Below are positions 1 through 7,890 of a DNA stretch of 55,797 nt, piece by piece (positions within the stretch are counted from its first letter, which is position 1; every line of letters begins with the position of its first letter). The position numbers were made by a program, and so were the translations under genes. The stretch is from a virus. The stretch covers positions 1 to 55,797 of IMG/VR virus record IMGVR_UViG_3300032087_002848; one strand, given 5' to 3'. The notes beneath the pieces are model-generated. The model saw nothing but the letters and a program-made list of their open reading frames with translations, made no database searches and was not told the origin of the DNA.

Positions 1-563
1 ACTCGATAAGCACCACTTGCTTGAGTATTAGAAAAGACCATTGCACTACTAGTAACGCCTGTCTTTGTATTTGTTAGCGTAAGTGCTTCACCACCAGACA
101 TGCGTAACAATTCTTTACCACCAGACGTGCTTGTTCTGTCTGAGCCAATAATGAAGTCTTCACCAGAGGAAGTGTTATCGCTATCTATGTTTACAAAAAG
201 TGATGCGGGTGCATTTATGATTCCATTGTGGCTACCGTTATCATCGAGATATATAACACCGTTAGATACTTTTACGTTACCGGCACTGTCGATGGCCATG
301 CGAACATTATTATTTGTAGCAAATTCAGTGCTGCCAGAACTGGCAGTTCCGAATACGGCTGCATATCCAGATGATCCAACAAACAAACCACCTCCAGCGC
401 TTTGCTCCACACCTATAGTTGCGCGAACCGCACTACTATTTGACAAAAAGTCTTGACTTGCGTGAGAAGTTCCAGTGTCTGCAACATCTATGTTTGGATT
501 TGCGCCACTAACTGTCAAATCTGTGTCGAACGTACCGTCAGCTAGATCACGGGCTTTGGACAT
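1..563 (-). CDS. Tail fibre, N-terminal part (cut by window edge)
   Basis: The ATG is at 563 and 187 codons are open to the window edge with no stop. The N-terminus (MSKARDLADG) is a common start of marine phage tail-fibre proteins, and the rest is Ser/Thr/Gly/Asn-rich beta-structure sequence. Its frame continues exactly into the fragment at 55377-55797, which carries a typical fibre C-terminus. The two pieces would give one 327-residue fibre if the molecule is circular. Host recognition is the expected role, by family knowledge. Confidence 0.8.
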   Translation of the reverse strand, partial: MSKARDLADGTFDTDLTVSGANPNIDVADTGTSHASQDFLSNSSAVRATIGVEQSAGGGLFVGSSGYAAVFGTASSGSTEFATNNNVRMAIDSAGNVKVSNGVIYLDDNGSHNGIINAPASLFVNIDSDNTSSGEDFIIGSDRTSTSGGKELLRMSGGEALTLTNTKTGVTSSAMVFSNTQASGAYR

Positions 564-566
564 TGG

Positions 567-824
567 TTACTCTCCGAGTTGGCTACTAGCTACGTGTGCT
601 TGGTATGCAGCGATGACTTCAGCAGTGTGGACAGCGGCTACGATGGCTTGAACCTCTGCGCTTTCACCGGATACGTCGTCACCGGGGGATACCACATGGC
701 GGCTAAAGCTACGGCTGATTTCTACACCGTCGCGCTCGATGACCGTGGCTGTACGCACCTGAATGTGCTTGTAGTCGCCAACGATTTCAATTTTGTCTTC
801 AACTGTTCTCTCTGTTAGTGCCAT
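567..824 (-). CDS. Small conserved-type tail-region protein (85 aa)
   Basis: An 85-residue acidic protein starting MALTERTVED, with a Shine-Dalgarno (AGGAG) just before the ATG. It lies 3 bp upstream of the tail-fibre start in the same operon. It has no signal peptide or membrane segment. The first half looks beta-rich (VQVRTATVIERDGVEI type) and the second half helical (Ala/Val-rich). The function is not recognised. Position suggests a fibre-associated or assembly protein, as small proteins of this type recur next to fibre genes in environmental phages. Confidence 0.7.
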   Translation of the reverse strand: MALTERTVEDKIEIVGDYKHIQVRTATVIERDGVEISRSFSRHVVSPGDDVSGESAEVQAIVAAVHTAEVIAAYQAHVASSQLGE

Positions 825-878
825 TTTTTATCTCCTATGGCTTGGACTGTCCGACCCAACTCTTGCTGGGTTATTAGG

Positions 879-1880
879 TTAGCTATCAGTTTGATACGTT
901 ATAGCCAAATACATACTATTGGCAGAATTACTAAACAAAGCGGCGTTACTAAGAGAAGTATATCCAGAGGTATCACTGTTTTCATAAAATCTTATGTAAG
1001 ATACATTAGCGGATATAAAAGTAGATATGGCAGTATTAGTATCTCTATTCTGAGCCAGAATAGTACCTATAGCGGAAGTTCCAGATGCCGCTGAAGAAGC
1101 AAACGGAAGGCCACCAATTTGCAAACTTGAAGTTGAAGTGTAATCAGATAAAACTATATTAGATATCTGTATAAATACTAAATTTCCAATCTTAGTGTAC
1201 GACGCTCTATCAACTGTAAGAGTTCCGTTGTTAGCAGTAGGCGTGAAAGTCCCCTCCTCATAGTCATCCAGATAGTTAGCCGAGCCTGTCCCGCCGAGAT
1301 ACGCACCGCCAGAGAGGTAGAGGTCTTTCCACCTATTAGTTGATCTGCCTAAATCATGTATACCGTTGGTCGGACTACCAGTGTTGTCAGTAGGAACTAA
1401 GCCTAGACTTGAAAAACTTATTCCAGAGGCTCCGGAAAAACTATTATAAGCCCCGCCGTTATCTACTACTGTGTAATTGAAATAACCTGCTCCATTTACA
1501 TCTAATTTGTAACTGCTGTTAGGCGAACTTGTCCCAATACCAACATTATTTGCGCTAGAATCAATAAACAGCGTATTACTATCAAAATTGTAATCGCCGT
1601 TAGCTTGCTTCTCAGGTATGCCTATGGTCTGCTGGGCTTTACCTTGAAACACCACATAGAAATCGTCAGTAGCGGCAATGCTTCCGGTCATAGTCAGCGA
1701 AGTGCCGGATACCGTATATGCTACAGTAGGCTCCTGTCTGACGTTATTAACGAAAACTTCGATCTCACCAGCACTACCTGCGGGGTAGTCGAGCGTGAAG
1801 CTCGTACCAGAACCACCTGTTAGGTCTTGGTAGCTTATTTGTGAGTAGGCTTCCGCCGGGGCATTACCTAAATAAGGCAT
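879..1880 (-). CDS. Tail fibre protein (333 aa)
   Basis: The N-terminus (MPYLGNAPAEAYSQ, then DLTGGSGTSFTLDYPAGSAGEIEVFV) is the virion-anchoring domain seen in many podovirus fibres and occupies about residues 1-110. The middle has NVGIGTSSP and LDVNG motifs characteristic of fibre shafts, followed by the DDYEEGTFTP motif (about residues 205-215) that introduces a C-terminal beta-structured receptor-binding domain. The stop of the 110-aa gene overlaps the ATG in a TGATG arrangement, so translation is probably coupled. Likely role: host attachment. Confidence 0.82.
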   Translation of the reverse strand: MPYLGNAPAEAYSQISYQDLTGGSGTSFTLDYPAGSAGEIEVFVNNVRQEPTVAYTVSGTSLTMTGSIAATDDFYVVFQGKAQQTIGIPEKQANGDYNFDSNTLFIDSSANNVGIGTSSPNSSYKLDVNGAGYFNYTVVDNGGAYNSFSGASGISFSSLGLVPTDNTGSPTNGIHDLGRSTNRWKDLYLSGGAYLGGTGSANYLDDYEEGTFTPTANNGTLTVDRASYTKIGNLVFIQISNIVLSDYTSTSSLQIGGLPFASSAASGTSAIGTILAQNRDTNTAISTFISANVSYIRFYENSDTSGYTSLSNAALFSNSANSMYLAITYQTDS

Positions 1881-2212
1881 CAGGTGATCTCCAGAATCGA
1901 CATCACAACATCTACAGAACTAGCCGTATCTGATTTTACTTTAATACTGTCACCTACCTCAAGTACCACTTTCTGATCGCCGCCGACCACGACTAACGAG
2001 CCGCCGCTTGGTATAGGCGCTTGGTAAATCAAGTATGTGTCATTCGATGCGTCATTGAGCGTGACATCAACAAGTATCTGACTAGCCGTCCGGTTAGCCA
2101 AATCCAGTCCAATAACAGTCACCTCCGTCGAAGACGGTACTGTATAAGAACCTACAGCAGTAAGCGATGTGCCAATGCTGCGAGAGAGTTTGCGTTTAAA
2201 GCTATTAGCCAT
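1880..2212 (-). CDS. Putative virion/tail-associated protein (110 aa)
   Basis: A small beta-rich protein (MANSFKRKLSRSIGTS start) ending in a SILEIT-type C-terminus. The pattern of alternating hydrophobic strands and PIPSGGSL and LEVGDSIKV segments matches a common small phage structural family found beside tail fibres. It sits between two fibre genes and its stop overlaps the next ATG. A structural role is inferred from context and composition; no catalytic motif is visible. Confidence 0.7.
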   Translation of the reverse strand: MANSFKRKLSRSIGTSLTAVGSYTVPSSTEVTVIGLDLANRTASQILVDVTLNDASNDTYLIYQAPIPSGGSLVVVGGDQKVVLEVGDSIKVKSDTASSVDVVMSILEIT

Positions 2213-2217
2213 CTACA

Positions 2218-2826
2218 TTACCCCAGTGCTATTGCCAGTGCGACCGCTGTACCAGCTTGGTCTACATCTAAATTGGTGCGGGCGGCAGCAGCCGTACTTG
2301 CCCCCGTACCACCGTCCGCTACCGCTAAATCGGTGATACCTGTAATTGAACCACCTGTGATTTTAGCGTTCGACATAGCTAAATTATCACCTAAACTATA
2401 AACAAGAGCCCCTGCTCCTGCGCCATCGCAATAAACGATAGCCGTTTGACCGTTTACTATGGTAGCATTACCACCAGAACCCTGTGTTACAGTAATGTCT
2501 CGGCTACCAGAAAGCGCGTTTTGGAAAAGGAAAAACGCCGCAGACGTGTTCGGACCAACAGTAAGTGTGACAGTACCACCTAGATCACCACCATCCACAA
2601 ACTTAATAGCCCTAAACATACCATCTTCGACGTTACTTGCGCCTTGTGAAGGGGTAGAGGGCCGAACGGTAAGGGTAGAACTGGTGCTGGAAAGCGTAAC
2701 CGATTTAAAACCAGCTAAACGGTCAAAAATATCAAAGTTGTAATTGGTCGTAGTGCCCCACGTACCGGACTGTTCACCAGTAGCCGGTTGCTCTATCGCA
2801 AAGTTGGTAGTAAACACACTGGGCAT
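2218..2826 (-). CDS. Tail fibre / tail-tip structural protein (202 aa)
   Basis: Starts MPSVFTTNFAIEQPATGEQSG, followed by a WGTTTNYNFD segment typical of a conserved phage fibre family. The C-terminal part contains the recurrent fibre motif VADGGTGASTAAAARTNLD (about residues 168-186). It lies in the tail-fibre cluster, 5 bp from the next gene. It probably forms part of the fibre or its adaptor. There is no enzymatic motif. Confidence 0.75.
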   Translation of the reverse strand: MPSVFTTNFAIEQPATGEQSGTWGTTTNYNFDIFDRLAGFKSVTLSSTSSTLTVRPSTPSQGASNVEDGMFRAIKFVDGGDLGGTVTLTVGPNTSAAFFLFQNALSGSRDITVTQGSGGNATIVNGQTAIVYCDGAGAGALVYSLGDNLAMSNAKITGGSITGITDLAVADGGTGASTAAAARTNLDVDQAGTAVALAIALG

Positions 2827-2835
2827 TTATGTCTC

Positions 2836-3732
2836 CTATGCGGCAATATCCGTCCAGTTTGGCGTCTGAGATGGTGTCGTCTCTGTCCAGCTTGGCGACT
2901 GCGAGGGCGAAATTCCTCCCCAACTTGGGTTCTGGCTCGGTATAATTTGACTCCAAATGAAGACGTTGCCTATTTCTCCTGTTGCAGACACGCCTGTGAC
3001 CGCTACATTTGCGTCTGCTTTTGCTGTTACAGTACCAAGATTTGCAGTTACTTGCAATCCTGTAGCTGGTATGACAGCACCCCCAGCTACAGTAACCGTA
3101 CCTAAACCGCTTGTTGCTTCTTCACCTGTAACCGCTACATTTGCATCAGCGACTACGGCAACGCTTCCTAACCCCGCTGTAGCTTGTAATCCCGTAACAG
3201 GAACAATAGCGTCAGCGACAACCGTTACGGAACCAACCGCACCCGTAGCTGAAAGGCCGGTAACAGGAACAATAGCGTCTCCTGTTACACTAACCGTACC
3301 AACCGCACCCGTAGCTGAAAGGCCGGTTACAACAACATTTGCATCAGCGGAGACTGCAACACTGCCTAGAGCTGTAGTGCCTTCAAGTCCAGTAACAGCG
3401 ACATTTGCATCCGCTGCTACCGTGACGCTGCCTACATTACCTGTACCGGCAACACCTGTAACCGCCACGTTGGCTTCCGCTACGACAGTTACAGAACCTA
3501 ATCCGGTGGTTCCCGCTTCTCCGGTTACAGCAACATTTGCATCAGCGGAGACTGTGACGCTGCCTACATTACCTGTTGCCTGTAACCCCGTAACCGGGAC
3601 ATTAGCTTCCGCTACAACGCTGACACTACCGATTGCTCCGGTGGCTGAGACCCCGGTAAGCTCAACGGGGATAGGCTCACCCCACGTTCCACTCGACCAT
3701 GTGCCCCGGCCCCAACCGGCAATGATAGCCAT
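2836..3732 (-). CDS. Tandem 22-residue repeat tail protein (298 aa)
   Basis: The core consists of about eleven near-identical 22-residue repeats (consensus VTGLxATGxVGSVTVxADANVA), each encoded by 66 bp. They lie between an N-terminal cap (MAIIAGWGRGTWSSGTWGE) and a C-terminal tail with three copies of a PSQxPSW motif. The repeat has alternating hydrophobic residues and glycine turns, suggesting a stacked beta-solenoid or fibre shaft. Similar repeat proteins are frequent in uncultured marine phages. Copy number could vary by recombination between the 66-bp repeats. A tail structural role is inferred from position. Confidence 0.78.
   Translation of the reverse strand: MAIIAGWGRGTWSSGTWGEPIPVELTGVSATGAIGSVSVVAEANVPVTGLQATGNVGSVTVSADANVAVTGEAGTTGLGSVTVVAEANVAVTGVAGTGNVGSVTVAADANVAVTGLEGTTALGSVAVSADANVVVTGLSATGAVGTVSVTGDAIVPVTGLSATGAVGSVTVVADAIVPVTGLQATAGLGSVAVVADANVAVTGEEATSGLGTVTVAGGAVIPATGLQVTANLGTVTAKADANVAVTGVSATGEIGNVFIWSQIIPSQNPSWGGISPSQSPSWTETTPSQTPNWTDIAA
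2896..3690. repeat. 66-bp coding tandem repeats (about 11 copies)
   Basis: Direct 66-bp DNA repeats within the 298-aa tail protein. Each encodes one 22-residue unit, and several neighbouring copies are nearly identical at DNA level (for example units sharing accgcacccgtagctgaaa). The repeats are in frame, so they are protein repeats rather than a CRISPR array. Confidence 0.85.
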
Positions 3733-3744
3733 AACGGATCTCCG

Positions 3745-4185
3745 TTAGGCTATACGGATAATGGCGTTAGATGCGTCCGCAGTTGGGAACTGAACAGTGA
3801 AATCACCAGCGGTCGAGGTCTTATCAGCACCAAAATCTAAAACACACACCGCATCCGTGGTGCTTACACCACCGCCTGTAGTTGTGTTGTAGATGATTGC
3901 GCCCCGTGCGGTAATAGAAGCAGTGGTCCAAGTTTCATCCGCAAAGTCGGTGAACGCTGTCGTGCCACTAGTGGTTGGGTTCACATTAGTCAGCGCCTGC
4001 CCACCTGCACTATAACCGGTTCCGCTAACCTCGTTAGTTGCAGAATAGTCCGTAGTTGAGGCGTCCAGTGTAGCTGAACTTGTGTACAACGCCATATTAA
4101 AAGTATGGCCTGTTGTACGAAAATCGTGTTGAGCTTCAAGCAATTCTTGCTTGAAGGACGTACACATTGCCTGTGTAATAGCCAT
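3745..4185 (-). CDS. Putative virion structural protein (146 aa)
   Basis: An initial helix (MAITQAMCTSFKQELLEAQHDF) is followed by a Thr/Ser/Ala-rich beta-structured body with the segment HTFNMALYTSSATL. This arrangement belongs to a widespread family of small phage structural proteins found near tail genes. It is the first gene after the neck-adaptor cluster. The exact function is not known. A role as tail or decoration protein is inferred from position and composition. Confidence 0.72.
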   Translation of the reverse strand: MAITQAMCTSFKQELLEAQHDFRTTGHTFNMALYTSSATLDASTTDYSATNEVSGTGYSAGGQALTNVNPTTSGTTAFTDFADETWTTASITARGAIIYNTTTGGGVSTTDAVCVLDFGADKTSTAGDFTVQFPTADASNAIIRIA

Positions 4186-4187
4186 GT

Positions 4188-4481
4188 TTACAGTCTCCTT
4201 ATCGCATCAGCTAATTCAGGATGCCCTGCATCCTTCAGGTTATTATATACCGTAGTTCGGTCACTCCGGATAGCCTCCCGCATATAGTGAGCGACTACCT
4301 TTTCAATATGCTTCTGAAAAGCACGAGCCTGATCACGGATGCCCGGATGTGCGCTATCCGAAACCGATATTATTTTTGCAGCGCAACGCTCTGCTACTTC
4401 TTCCGGGGTAAATCCACGGTTTTCCGTAGTATGAACCGTTACAAACGGCTCATCCGAAAGCTCCATTTTAAAGCTAAACAC
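4188..4481 (-). CDS. Unrecognised small helical protein in neck region (97 aa, GTG start)
   Basis: The likely start is a GTG at 4481, which overlaps the upstream stop codon and has GGGAG 8 bp before it. The internal ATG at 4466 has no Shine-Dalgarno. The sequence is helical and charged (EEVAERCAAKIISVSD, AFQKHIEKVVAHYMREA). No catalytic motif or membrane segment is seen. It lies between an adaptor-like protein and a structural protein. The function is unknown. Confidence 0.65.
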   Translation of the reverse strand: MFSFKMELSDEPFVTVHTTENRGFTPEEVAERCAAKIISVSDSAHPGIRDQARAFQKHIEKVVAHYMREAIRSDRTTVYNNLKDAGHPELADAIRRL

Positions 4482-5131
4482 TAGATTTTCTCCCTAATGA
4501 TAAGCCCCGTGCGATACGCATCCGTATCTTCAAGCGCTTCACCATAGTTCTTGAGGCGTCCAATAGACTCCTGAAACTGCAACAAATAATTCTGTATGAT
4601 ATCCTGCTCACCCTTCATATAGGTATAAGCCTCAACTAAAGAACCATACAACATTGCAATTGGTGCATTGACACTAAGCCATGTCGTACCACCACCAGCG
4701 CCTGCGGTAAGGCTGGCTGGCCGATAGTAGTAATGAAGCTCTGCGGTCAAAGCGGCACTAGGAGTTGGAGCAACAATGAAATTAGAGACATCAAAATAAC
4801 CATAATACCGAGGTGTCCCAGTAGAAGAAGGGTTTGGATAAGCCGTTTGAAGAAAATTTACGTCTTTGTACTCTAAAAACTCGTTATTCCCATCGGCTTT
4901 GATTATCGACAACGAATACGGTGCCAGAAAATCAGAGGGGCAGTTTAAAAACTTGTTTCCTACAGTCAGCGTACCTGTTTGATTGCGCCTAAAAAAGTTG
5001 AGCTGCACACTCTTAAAAATACGCTCTTCTGCGCCACGAATGAAAACATTCAGGTTGTTGACGAAAGTCGTCTCCTGATTCTCTGTGTAGTCCTTAATTG
5101 CGTCTTGCAACTGTGTCAGCGTAAAACTCAT
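4481..5131 (-). CDS. Neck/head-tail adaptor-like protein (216 aa)
   Basis: An N-terminal helix (LTQLQDAIKDYTEN) is followed by IRGAEERIFKSVQLNFFRRNQ and a beta region ending in a helical bundle (LYGSLVEAYTYMKGEQD). This is the pattern of the helical adaptor (T7 gp11 / SU10 adaptor-like) family in podovirus necks. It follows the second adaptor-like gene and a 99-aa protein, overlapping the latter by 4 bp. The neck role is inferred from architecture and gene order. Confidence 0.65.
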   Translation of the reverse strand: MSFTLTQLQDAIKDYTENQETTFVNNLNVFIRGAEERIFKSVQLNFFRRNQTGTLTVGNKFLNCPSDFLAPYSLSIIKADGNNEFLEYKDVNFLQTAYPNPSSTGTPRYYGYFDVSNFIVAPTPSAALTAELHYYYRPASLTAGAGGGTTWLSVNAPIAMLYGSLVEAYTYMKGEQDIIQNYLLQFQESIGRLKNYGEALEDTDAYRTGLIIREKI

Positions 5132-5427
5132 GTCACCACCGTTACACGGCCCACAGACCCGATAAGTCTTGTTGCCACGCCTCTATCTGGATAGCCACCA
5201 CCTCCAACGGGAACGTCCATTGGCTCTACACGATCCGGTCTTGCATTTTTCAATGCCTGCGGGTCGGTAACTTTAGGAAATGGCTCTAACTGTGGTTGTT
5301 TAGGCTCCCACTCATCCTTGCCGACAAGTAAACCGTTCCACTCTCTACGCATATCTTGATACCGATACCGTAATCCGGAGCGGTCAGATATAGCATAAGA
5401 GTTTTTACCTGTAGCAAATCGCGCCAT
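5128..5427 (-). CDS. Unrecognised neck-region protein (99 aa)
   Basis: A small basic protein (MARFATGKNSYAISDRSG) with a conserved-looking N-terminal segment (RYRYQDMRREWNGL) and a proline-rich middle. It lies between two neck-adaptor-like genes and overlaps the next one by 4 bp (ATGA). Proteins with this N-terminus recur at the same place in marine phage genomes and may link head and tail components. The function is not established. Confidence 0.65.
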   Translation of the reverse strand: MARFATGKNSYAISDRSGLRYRYQDMRREWNGLLVGKDEWEPKQPQLEPFPKVTDPQALKNARPDRVEPMDVPVGGGGYPDRGVATRLIGSVGRVTVVT

Positions 5428-5429
5428 GT

Positions 5430-6095
5430 TTAAACCCTAAAATAACCTACGTCAGGGGCAATGTTAAAAGAAGCCCTGTCACGATCTTCTGATATCGCCC
5501 TTTCAAACTCTTCCTCATACATCGCCTTCAAGAGTTGTGCTCTGTTAGGAGCCCTCTTGATGGAAATATAATAGGCAAGACCCGCAGCCAAACACGGATA
5601 CAAACGGAAGGGTACTTCCATTGTATTCGTAAAATCGTCCGCGTCATCCATTCGTGTCAGAGCATCATAGTATACCACATCCGTGCTGTTCTCTGGAACC
5701 GGCCAGAGTTTTAAAACAGGTGTGATTTGACGATCTAAAAAGAACTGAGATGGTCTAGCTTGTGTAGTTTTGGTTGGAATAGACAAATAGCTGTCCCGGC
5801 TAATCCGTTCTAGCGCATAATCTGTTCCACTACGGCGTACCACTACAGACAAGATGTCGATAACATCCGTCCCAAGGTTATAATCACCCGTACCTTGCGT
5901 TAAGGCTTGGCTTCTTTGGGCTATAGTCCATGCGTTTAGACCACGGTTTGCCCATTCCGCAAGCATCAAATTCAAGGAACGCTTCGCAGTCTTAAGGTCG
6001 TAACCAGTACGAACCTCAAGCCCACAACGCTCAAACGCCTCCTCTACATAATCGGCGACATCTAGCTCAAAATTTGTGCTTCCAGAAGTAGCCAT
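5430..6095 (-). CDS. Head-tail connector/adaptor-like protein (221 aa)
   Basis: The N-terminal helices (YVEEAFERCGLEVRTGYDLK, then RSLNLMLAEWANRGLNAWTI) are typical of the tail-tube A / adaptor family that docks under the portal. The central part is beta-rich, and the C-terminal helix (LLKAMYEEEFERAISEDRDR) matches the long helix of that fold. Gene order (capsid, small proteins, connector, tail) supports a neck role. The family assignment is by eye. Confidence 0.68.
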   Translation of the reverse strand: MATSGSTNFELDVADYVEEAFERCGLEVRTGYDLKTAKRSLNLMLAEWANRGLNAWTIAQRSQALTQGTGDYNLGTDVIDILSVVVRRSGTDYALERISRDSYLSIPTKTTQARPSQFFLDRQITPVLKLWPVPENSTDVVYYDALTRMDDADDFTNTMEVPFRLYPCLAAGLAYYISIKRAPNRAQLLKAMYEEEFERAISEDRDRASFNIAPDVGYFRV

Positions 6096-6096
6096 C

Positions 6097-6240
6097 TTAC
6101 TTCTTCTTCACCATGCCGCCGCCGCGCATTTTCTTAACCATTCCACCGCCGCGCATTTTCTTAACCATTCCACCGCCGCGCATCTTTTTGACCATGCCGC
6201 CGCCGCGCATTTTCTTAACTTTACGTGGTTTCATTGCCAT
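6097..6240 (-). CDS. Basic 9-residue repeat microprotein (47 aa)
   Basis: A short gene with ATG at 6240 whose product is MAMKPRKV followed by four perfect copies of KKMRGGGMV and a KKK end. It overlaps the end of the upstream gene by 10 bp and sits just before the connector gene. The 27-bp DNA repeats are clear. The function is unknown. The high Lys/Arg/Gly content suggests nucleic-acid or capsid-interior binding, but this is inference. Similar GGG-Met-Lys microproteins occur in other marine phages. Confidence 0.68.
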   Translation of the reverse strand: MAMKPRKVKKMRGGGMVKKMRGGGMVKKMRGGGMVKKMRGGGMVKKK

Positions 6241-6809
6241 TGCTGAAGTCTCCTATATAACTCTTTGCGGGTTTGGAAGATGTGTTCCGCGTCATACTCT
6301 TCCAAGTAATTATCATAATACCCTTTTTGTTCGAGTTTGTCTGCTGCTTCCTGTATCTTAGACAAACGCTGAACAAAAATCATTGCGTATTCGTCGTCTA
6401 CCATCTGCATAAAAGAGCTATCGTCAATGAAATCATTGGGTTCATCGTGAGGATGAAAGCCCATCAACCAAATATCCCTGTCAATAAAAACCCCTTCGGA
6501 TATGGCATCGTTTAGCATTTCTAGATAGTCGTGAAAATCATCCGGGTCTTTATCAAAGACCATATCTACTATGATAACTAGATCAAACGTGTCTTCCCAT
6601 TGAGATATGGTGCTATATAAACACTGCAAGTTAGTGTCATACTTAAACAAAATCGCTACCTTGTGATCTTCCCAAGCTTTTTGGGCATACGGGCACGGCG
6701 GAAGACCGTTATAAAACGGATTTGGTTTCTGCAAGGTATGAGCAGACCACGCCAAAATCTCTTGGCATATCTCCTGTTCCTTGCCTATGTAAAACCGCGT
6801 ATTCTTCAT
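6231..6809 (-). CDS. Unrecognised acidic protein (192 aa)
   Basis: The start at 6809 (MKNTRFYIGKEQE) is chosen because its ATG overlaps the upstream stop (ATGA). The protein is acidic and rich in aromatic residues. It contains FDLVIIVDMVFDKDPDDFHDY and a histidine/acid cluster (GFHPHDEPND) that could bind metal. There is no membrane segment. Its place between basic small proteins and the neck genes gives no clear function. It could be an assembly or modification protein, but this is not recognised. Confidence 0.7.
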   Translation of the reverse strand: MKNTRFYIGKEQEICQEILAWSAHTLQKPNPFYNGLPPCPYAQKAWEDHKVAILFKYDTNLQCLYSTISQWEDTFDLVIIVDMVFDKDPDDFHDYLEMLNDAISEGVFIDRDIWLMGFHPHDEPNDFIDDSSFMQMVDDEYAMIFVQRLSKIQEAADKLEQKGYYDNYLEEYDAEHIFQTRKELYRRLQQWQ

Positions 6810-7192
6810 GCTTGTGTTACCGAGCCTTTTGTCCGCTTGCGGCGACCGTTCATAACCTTGCCACAACCCCTAGCTACAGCCGTTCCGGGTATACTAGTGC
6901 CGCGGAAAGGGCGTTTTGGCTTACTTTCGTAGCCAACCGCGCCCCCTAAAGCCATTTTCCTTACCTTGGCAGCTTTAGTATTCTCCACAACCTGCTGCCC
7001 TTTAGCTCCCGCTTGCTTTTTCTTACGAGCCGTTGCAGCGCGTTCCGACTTTGATAGGCTTTGAGCCTTATTTCTAGGTAAACATCTATCAGGATTTCTT
7101 TTATTCTTCGATGTACCGCACGGACCAGCGATGTTACCCGCGCTATCAATTCGCACCCAATCATCATCTAACCACTCCTTTAAGCTGCCCAT
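6806..7192 (-). CDS. Basic small head-region protein (128 aa)
   Basis: The N-terminal domain (MGSLKEWLDDDWVRIDSAG, then PCGTSKNKRNPDRCLPRNKA) has paired cysteines and resembles a short DUF5872-like phage domain. The C-terminal half is Lys/Arg-rich and contains GYESKPKRPFRGTSIPGTAVARGCGKVMN, a motif shared with other small basic proteins of environmental phages (the 66-aa protein at 15346 ends similarly). The gene looks like a fusion of two such modules. It probably acts inside or on the capsid; the function is unknown. Confidence 0.68.
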   Translation of the reverse strand: MGSLKEWLDDDWVRIDSAGNIAGPCGTSKNKRNPDRCLPRNKAQSLSKSERAATARKKKQAGAKGQQVVENTKAAKVRKMALGGAVGYESKPKRPFRGTSIPGTAVARGCGKVMNGRRKRTKGSVTQA

Positions 7193-7407
7193 TACTTACC
7201 CTTTCTTTTACCACCTTTAGCCTTTTTGGCGTAATTAGGGTCTTTACAATATTTAGAGGCGGCTAAATTAGCATAAGCTGACGGGTAGGTATCAAAAGTT
7301 CTTTTAGCCCATGCTTTACCTTCAGGGCAAATAACTCCACCCTTTTTTTTACGAACTATTTTGCTTTTTCTCGCGGAAGATCCAGCACCTAAACTAACTC
7401 TTGTCAT
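7192..7407 (-). CDS. Small basic cysteine-containing protein (71 aa)
   Basis: The start at 7407 (MTRVSLGAGSSARKS) overlaps the upstream stop as ATGA; a longer frame upstream is not needed. The core KGGVICPEGKAWAKRTFDTYPSAYAN followed by ASKYCKDP is a recognisable recurring motif in small phage head-region proteins. The C-terminus is Lys-rich (KKAKGGKRKGK). The function is not known. Confidence 0.68.
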   Translation of the reverse strand: MTRVSLGAGSSARKSKIVRKKKGGVICPEGKAWAKRTFDTYPSAYANLAASKYCKDPNYAKKAKGGKRKGK

Positions 7408-7601
7408 GCCAGCACCGCTACTAACGCTATGACTGTCGCCGCAAGTTGCAGAGCAATACCCCCAAGAATAGCCCAAACCTTAACATCCAAACGATCTATG
7501 TCCTTTTGCATATGAGCTAGGTGGTTTGTTTCTAACCGATTTAAAACAGTGGAGATTACTTCTACTTTTTTGTCTAAGTCAGCAACCGTGGGTCTAGTCA
7601 T
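7404..7601 (-). CDS. Small membrane protein with coiled coil (65 aa)
   Basis: Residues 1-40 are a charged heptad helix (ADLDKKVEVISTVLNRLETN) and residues 43-64 a hydrophobic segment (WAILGGIALQLAATVIALVA) ending at the C-terminus. The topology resembles small holin-associated or spanin-like proteins, but the gene lies among capsid genes. It overlaps its neighbour by 4 bp. The function is unknown. Confidence 0.65.
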   Translation of the reverse strand: MTRPTVADLDKKVEVISTVLNRLETNHLAHMQKDIDRLDVKVWAILGGIALQLAATVIALVAVLA

Positions 7602-7602
7602 C

Positions 7603-7890
7603 TTAACACTTCCATCTTTTACGAGCCTGCCTTAAACGGCTGTTTGGGTCTTTAGCCGCTTTTGGAAATTTTTTCATTTGTCCGGCAGAACGCGCACAGA
7701 AAGATTTACGACGCTTTGCATCCTTACTACCTTTTTTGACCGTGCCAGTTACAGCGGTCTTTAACTTTGATCCGGGGTTTGCGCGTCTATATGCGGCTAC
7801 TCCAGCCTTAGTCATTCCCGCCCCTTTTTCAGTAGGGCGAAAATTTTTCTTGTTGCGGGGAGGCATTTTGGCTTTTTTGCGTTCAGCCAC
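7603..7890 (-). CDS. Basic small protein, DUF6321-like (95 aa)
   Basis: Contains the segment PRNKKNFRPTEKGAGMTK followed by AAYRRANPGSKLKTAVTG and KRRKSFCARSAGQM, which I recognise as a small phage/viral domain usually called DUF6321. It is strongly basic with two cysteines. It overlaps the upstream structural gene by one base. The biochemical role is unknown. Its basic character fits DNA association in the head. Confidence 0.68.
   Translation of the reverse strand: MAERKKAKMPPRNKKNFRPTEKGAGMTKAGVAAYRRANPGSKLKTAVTGTVKKGSKDAKRRKSFCARSAGQMKKFPKAAKDPNSRLRQARKRWKC

Noticed and set aside
2896-3690. CRISPR-like array
   Set aside because: Repeats are 66 bp, contiguous and in frame with a tail protein; there are no spacers and no cas genes.
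2957-3748. Plus-strand 263-aa open frame
   Set aside because: It is the antisense shadow of the 66-bp repeat tail gene; the repeats keep the opposite strand open.
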